Shown here: positions 60,347 through 64,000 of the stretch, piece by piece
How the letters are laid out: each line of letters opens with the position of its first letter
How positions within the stretch are numbered: position 1 is the first letter of the stretch
NCBI GenBank assembly: GCA_025174535.1
Contig: JALBUN010000003.1
Span: forward strand, 124,001 to 188,000
Length of the DNA stretch: 64,000 nucleotides
Source: Cantharellus purpuraceus
Taxonomy: Eukaryota > Basidiomycota > Agaricomycetes > Cantharellales > Hydnaceae
Reading direction: 5' to 3'
Notes under the pieces: model-generated
What the model was told of the DNA's origin: nothing
Database searches by the model: none
What the model saw: the letters and a program-made list of their open reading frames with translations, nothing else
Program-made: the position numbers and the translations under genes

Positions 60347-63133
60347 ACAGCCCGATTTTTATGCACTTTTGTGGCTCGCGAAGGCTGGCGTTAAATCAGT
60401 ACAATGTCCCGCGAGACCAACTTCGAGAAAAAACACCCAACTACTACAAAGAAACATAATGGAAGTAGAGTTGCTCTCAATGTCGATACAGAGGATAAGG
60501 TAATGGATACAACTTGAATGACATCCGATCGTGACGGTCTATCTGACGATTATTATAGTACATCATCAATTGTTGGTGCTCAAAAACAAACAAAAAACAC
60601 ATGCATGATACATGTATCAGGCCACTATCGTGCAAAGATATTGCACACTTACTCCTCAAGTCAGTAAAACATATCTGAAGGACAAACGAGCAAAATGTAT
60701 TTTCCCAGTTTCGACAGAAAAAGAATGTCATGGTTCAAAGTGAGTTGTCCAGATTGGGTCAGTTCAACTGTCGTTACTCTTCAGTATTAAACTTGTTACG
60801 CGCGCAGATCTTGGGACGATAGAGCACGGGAAACTCTCGGGTCCCCTGAAGCCAGCGTGAGAACCCTTATACATAGAAAGGGCCGAGACGCACGATATCG
60901 AGCCCGACTCATATCTGATTTCGGCTTGTATTTCCTTCCCATCCTCGTCTCTTGCTGGAGATATCAAATGCATGGAGAATAGATGCCATGGCCAACCACA
61001 TCGAGTTGTCGGCCACATACCGGCCGGGACAGATGCTGCAGCTGAAGTCAGGACAGATCTCGTCATGACAGGAATCTTCAAGGAGCCACACCGTCGTCCC
61101 AAACCAAAATGTGAGACCGGATCGATAATGTCCCCTCGCAGGAATCGCTCAGGCTCAAATTCGTCAGTCCTTGGGCCGTATACTTTCTCGTCGCGAAGTA
61201 TCGACCTCGAAACAAGGCTTGTTCAAACTGTCTCTAGATAACGCAGCGCAGACATACCAGGCATTTATGAGGACAGTGCTTCCACCTGGGATGAAATAAT
61301 TTCCATACACTTGGTAGCGTATTAGGAGGCCATTCAGTCAAAATCTAAGTGGTGGAAAGGCCTACCATCATCTCGTGTTGATCGATGTGCCACGCCCAAT
61401 GGAGCTGTTGGATGCCATCTGTGTACTTCTTTGTGTATCGCGCTGATGTAGGGAAGATTCTTGCGATCGTCGAAATCGGGATGACGATCCATACCAACGA
61501 CTGAATCAAGTTCTGCTTGTGCCTTCTTTTGGACTTCGGGATAAAGAATCATCGCCAACATGAATGTGGACAATGCCACAAATGTCTGTATATGTTAGTC
61601 ATCGACCACATTTCGATGAACCTCTGCTAATGTGCATACCGTATCGGTTCCTGCGGTATATGCGACAGCGGTGGTATTGCGAATGACGTCTTCCTCGTCA
61701 GCGGGGGCGTCATCGGCCAATTTTTCCAGTAAAGAAAATGCAACTGACTCTGTGGCTGCTGTCCCAGCTTCCTAAACATATTATTATTGCTCATGGTATG
61801 GACACCAGGTAACGCATTACGCACCACAGCTTTCTTTACCTCTGTAAATGGTGCCACACCGATTGATTCTGTCAAATTTCGCCAGCATCGTGCTTTCTTC
61901 TTGAAGCCTGCTCCAGGTACCCATTCAGGCACGTACTTCACTGAAAGACCATGAAAGCACGCGTTATATTCCAAGAATAACACTTACATATCGGAATTGT
62001 GTCAACGAGGAAAGTCCCTGGGTTGCCGGCTGCACTGACTCCAGCCATGGCCTGCTCTGCAACCTCGATAAAGGGATCACCCGTAGGACGAGCCTGTATT
62101 CCGTAAACTATCTGGTGTCCGCGGATTTTCAAAAGAAGGACGACTCCTTTCAGACATAATTTTACCTCCAAAATAGTTGCACCTGCTAGGTATCTCAGAT
62201 GGTCACGGAATCTCCCTGGAGAATAGTAATAGCGTTGAAGCAATGTTCTGCCAGTATCACTGAGTAAGCAACCATCCTGGTGTAGGCTAGTGACTGAATA
62301 ACTTGGTTTGTTTGACATGGGTTGTATGGTATGCCATCGCGGCCTTGGCATGAAATTTCTCGTTGAACATCCGACGATGTCGTCGCCACCGCTCCCCGTA
62401 TGGCATGAATCCGAAGTTGAAGTTCCAACCCATCCTTATCAACATGAACCTAATCAGACCTAATGTATAGGGAGGGACTCACAAGTCAAGCATCGGGAAT
62501 TCAATCCTATCAGAATAAATCGAAGATCGTCTTTCACAAAGTTCCCAGGCGACCTCCATGGTGTTGAGAATGACTGTATGCTTTCCATACACATTGACAT
62601 ATACTATAGGGCCTGAGGGGCGATCGAAGTATTGTTTCTACCAGAGCTTGACATTGACTGACCGTACTCCTTAGCCCATCGGTCATATGTCTCCCACTCG
62701 TGGTGAGAAGGCATGTCCTTTGCATTTCCTCCAATAAGCTTGGCTGGTGGACCAGGTGGACGGCATACACCTGATAAGGCATACTGTGTCAGGGATGTTT
62801 GCTCGTATACAAAGGACTGCGTTCGATAAGGATTTGTGAATATCCGAACCTTTTCGAATACGACCAGGCCTTGCGTTTATGATCACGGATATGATAAGTG
62901 GACATGCTATGAGAGCACCAAACAGTGTGTAGAGACTTGTAGATTTGAGGTCGAGTAGTACCATGGTTCACATCAAGGGGGGCGGGGGAGAGGTTCCAAG
63001 TGGAGTAGCATGTACAAACAGAGAGATTTCCTAAGGCAATGAAAGTACCCCCATGGGATGCGGCCAAAGCGAAGGTTTACATTATATTGGCAGCCTACCG
63101 TCCACCTACAGTAAATGTAGGCTACCCCTATCT
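60347..63133 (-). repeat. right arm of the inverted P450 duplication
   Basis: The reverse-complement partner of 22469-25348, conserved through exons, introns and both flanks. It ends at the sequence matching GCTGTAAA on the inner side and AGATAGGGG on the outer side. The arms are 35.0 kb apart. Confidence 0.88.
60764..62964 (-). pseudogene. cytochrome P450, right copy, C-terminally frameshifted
   Basis: The same exon layout as the left copy, read leftward from Met at 62964. The N-terminal anchor, hinge, C-helix (YGERWRRHRR, more typical than in the left copy), AGTDTT, EVHR, EPERF and, after splicing, FGLGRRICPG are all present. Two bases are missing just after the heme helix (near 60957-60962, where the left copy reads DISPARDEGG), so translation would stop at about 60909, some 45 residues early. 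The original end corresponds to 60764. Losing the last beta-structure should destabilise the enzyme, although the heme ligand Cys remains. Whether the gap is real or a sequencing error cannot be told here. Confidence 0.75.
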
Positions 63134-63421
63134 CATCTTGGGTTTGAGTTTGTGTTACAAGTATCATTCTGACATGTTCTGATCCAACATTTGAAATATC
63201 TGACAACACAAGCCTTATCTGATAGCTTATCAGCTACTCTACAGTATGTCCTGTTACCTTTCAATCCTCATTTAACAATTGTGTTTAGTGCAAGGTACAA
63301 GATGACTAAGCTCAAAATGGCTGCCTAAGATGAGTCAGAGAATGATTGCATAATCATTCTCCTATAGCCTCCTACTGTCATCTTAGGAGCCAAAGATCAT
63401 TCAGACTCATGGTGTTCTGGT
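63134..63421. other. unassigned AT-rich flank
   Basis: About 290 bp between the P450 arm and a probable copia LTR. No ORF or RNA gene is seen. It may be part of the same element if the LTR is longer than I placed it. Confidence 0.35.
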
Positions 63422-63713
63422 TGTTAGGTGAACTGAAGCCTTGTGTGTTGCAAAATGAACATGTGATGTATAAGTGGGTCCACTATGGTCCATAACCCTG
63501 ATGAGAGTATAACAAGCTTACCCTTGTTATGCTGGAACAGCATTCATAATGCTGTTCCAAGGGTCAGATCCACAGCAGGAGCCTGGATCCATATAGGGGG
63601 AATTTCTAGTCTAACCCTAACCCTATGAGACTGAGGTTTGTTCGTTACATTTTCTATCTATTGTTACTTGTCTAACTCTAGTACAGTTTACACTACAGCT
63701 TCGCTGTGCTTCA
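63422..63713 (+). repeat. probable Ty1/copia LTR
   Basis: It begins TGTTAGGTG and ends TGTGCTTCA, and contains a perfect 11-bp hairpin (GGAACAGCATT / AATGCTGTTCC, 63529-63553) and CTAACCCTAACCCTA (63611-63625). The boundary is guessed from TG...CA and from the primer-like site that follows 10 bases later. The start could lie further left. Confidence 0.4.
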
Positions 63714-63723
63714 ACTTTGAAAA

Positions 63724-63737
63724 GGTTATGGGCCCCA
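63724..63737 (+). other. copia-type half-tRNA primer-binding site
   Basis: GGTTATGGGCCCCA resembles the primer site of copia elements that prime from an internal fragment of initiator tRNA-Met, covering the CAU anticodon, rather than from a tRNA 3' end. Its place just after a putative LTR fits this. Confidence 0.5.
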
Positions 63738-63738
63738 C

Positions 63739-64000
63739 TGTATGGGAACCACCTTTTCCCTATCAAATCCTATTTATGCAGCACCAATGTGCTATTCTTT
63801 GCTTTTCCATTCCTAAATATCTGCATATATTTGATGCTTGTACCTGGAATGGACTTATTCAAATATTCTCTATTTTTCCATATTTTTTCGGGAATATTCC
63901 ATGCAGAACTCGGCTCAGAATCATTTATTTCTGCTGTGCTACAGTTGTGGACCCATAGGCGCCCACAAACCTTCGCACAGCCGCCTCTCCCCTTTTGGAC
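63739..64000 (+). repeat. gypsy LTR facing rightward (cut by window edge)
   Basis: It starts TGTATGGGAACCACC and continues as a close match to the start of the solo-LTR subfamily (reverse complement of about 544-806), up to the window end. It lies directly behind the copia-like primer site, so it inserted into the copia element. Whether it is a solo LTR or the start of a full element cannot be seen. Confidence 0.85.

Noticed and set aside
1..64000. tRNA, rRNA or CRISPR features
   Set aside because: I looked for T-loop GTTCRA sequences with flanking stems and for regularly spaced direct repeats; none gave a credible tRNA fold or array.

Overview
The window looks like a chromosome segment from a filamentous basidiomycete, probably Agaricomycetes. 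The host genes are split by many short introns (about 45-80 bp, with GT...CTRAY...AG signals). The gene set includes a basidiomycete-type cytochrome P450, an NWD2-like NACHT fragment, a CK1-like pseudokinase, a cysteine-rich secreted protein and a chromovirus. I rebuilt six host genes exon by exon, and each spliced length is a multiple of three: P450 519 aa, NPR2 716 aa, GT71-like mannosyltransferase 601 aa, secreted protein 228 aa, HMG-box protein 766 aa, BUB3 337 aa. Species and chromosome are not determined.

Bases 1-21041 are a retrotransposon complex. One Ty3/gypsy chromovirus, transcribed leftward, is present as two head-to-tail units with an 11.7 kb period that share the LTR at 7708-9157. 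Unit 2 (7708-20860) is complete: 5' LTR, tRNA primer site, a single gag-pol frame, a chromodomain tail, an extra downstream ORF, polypurine tract and 3' LTR. A solo LTR of a sister subfamily, flanked by the duplication GGCAG, sits at the same base of pol in both units. The array therefore arose by duplication of one already broken element. The element lies inside an older LTR of opposite orientation.

Bases 21042-31012 hold a P450 gene (22650-24866, +), then NPR2/NPRL2 (26006-28439, +) convergent with a GT71-like Golgi mannosyltransferase (28953-31012, -). Bases 31013-42964 are gene-poor, with a degenerate CK1-like kinase (about 35380-36320, -) and a secreted protein gene (38833-39835, -). Bases 42965-47631 hold an HMG-box regulator with a split box and the spindle-checkpoint gene BUB3, both on the + strand. 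Bases 47632-60346 are mostly without recognisable genes, apart from a truncated NACHT fragment near 51.8 kb beside a short telomere-motif cluster.

Bases 60347-63133 are an inverted, diverged second copy of the P450 locus, frameshifted after its heme motif. The two P450 arms thus bracket about 35 kb of housekeeping and accessory genes. The window ends in a probable Ty1/copia LTR with a half-tRNA-type primer site, interrupted by another gypsy LTR facing rightward.
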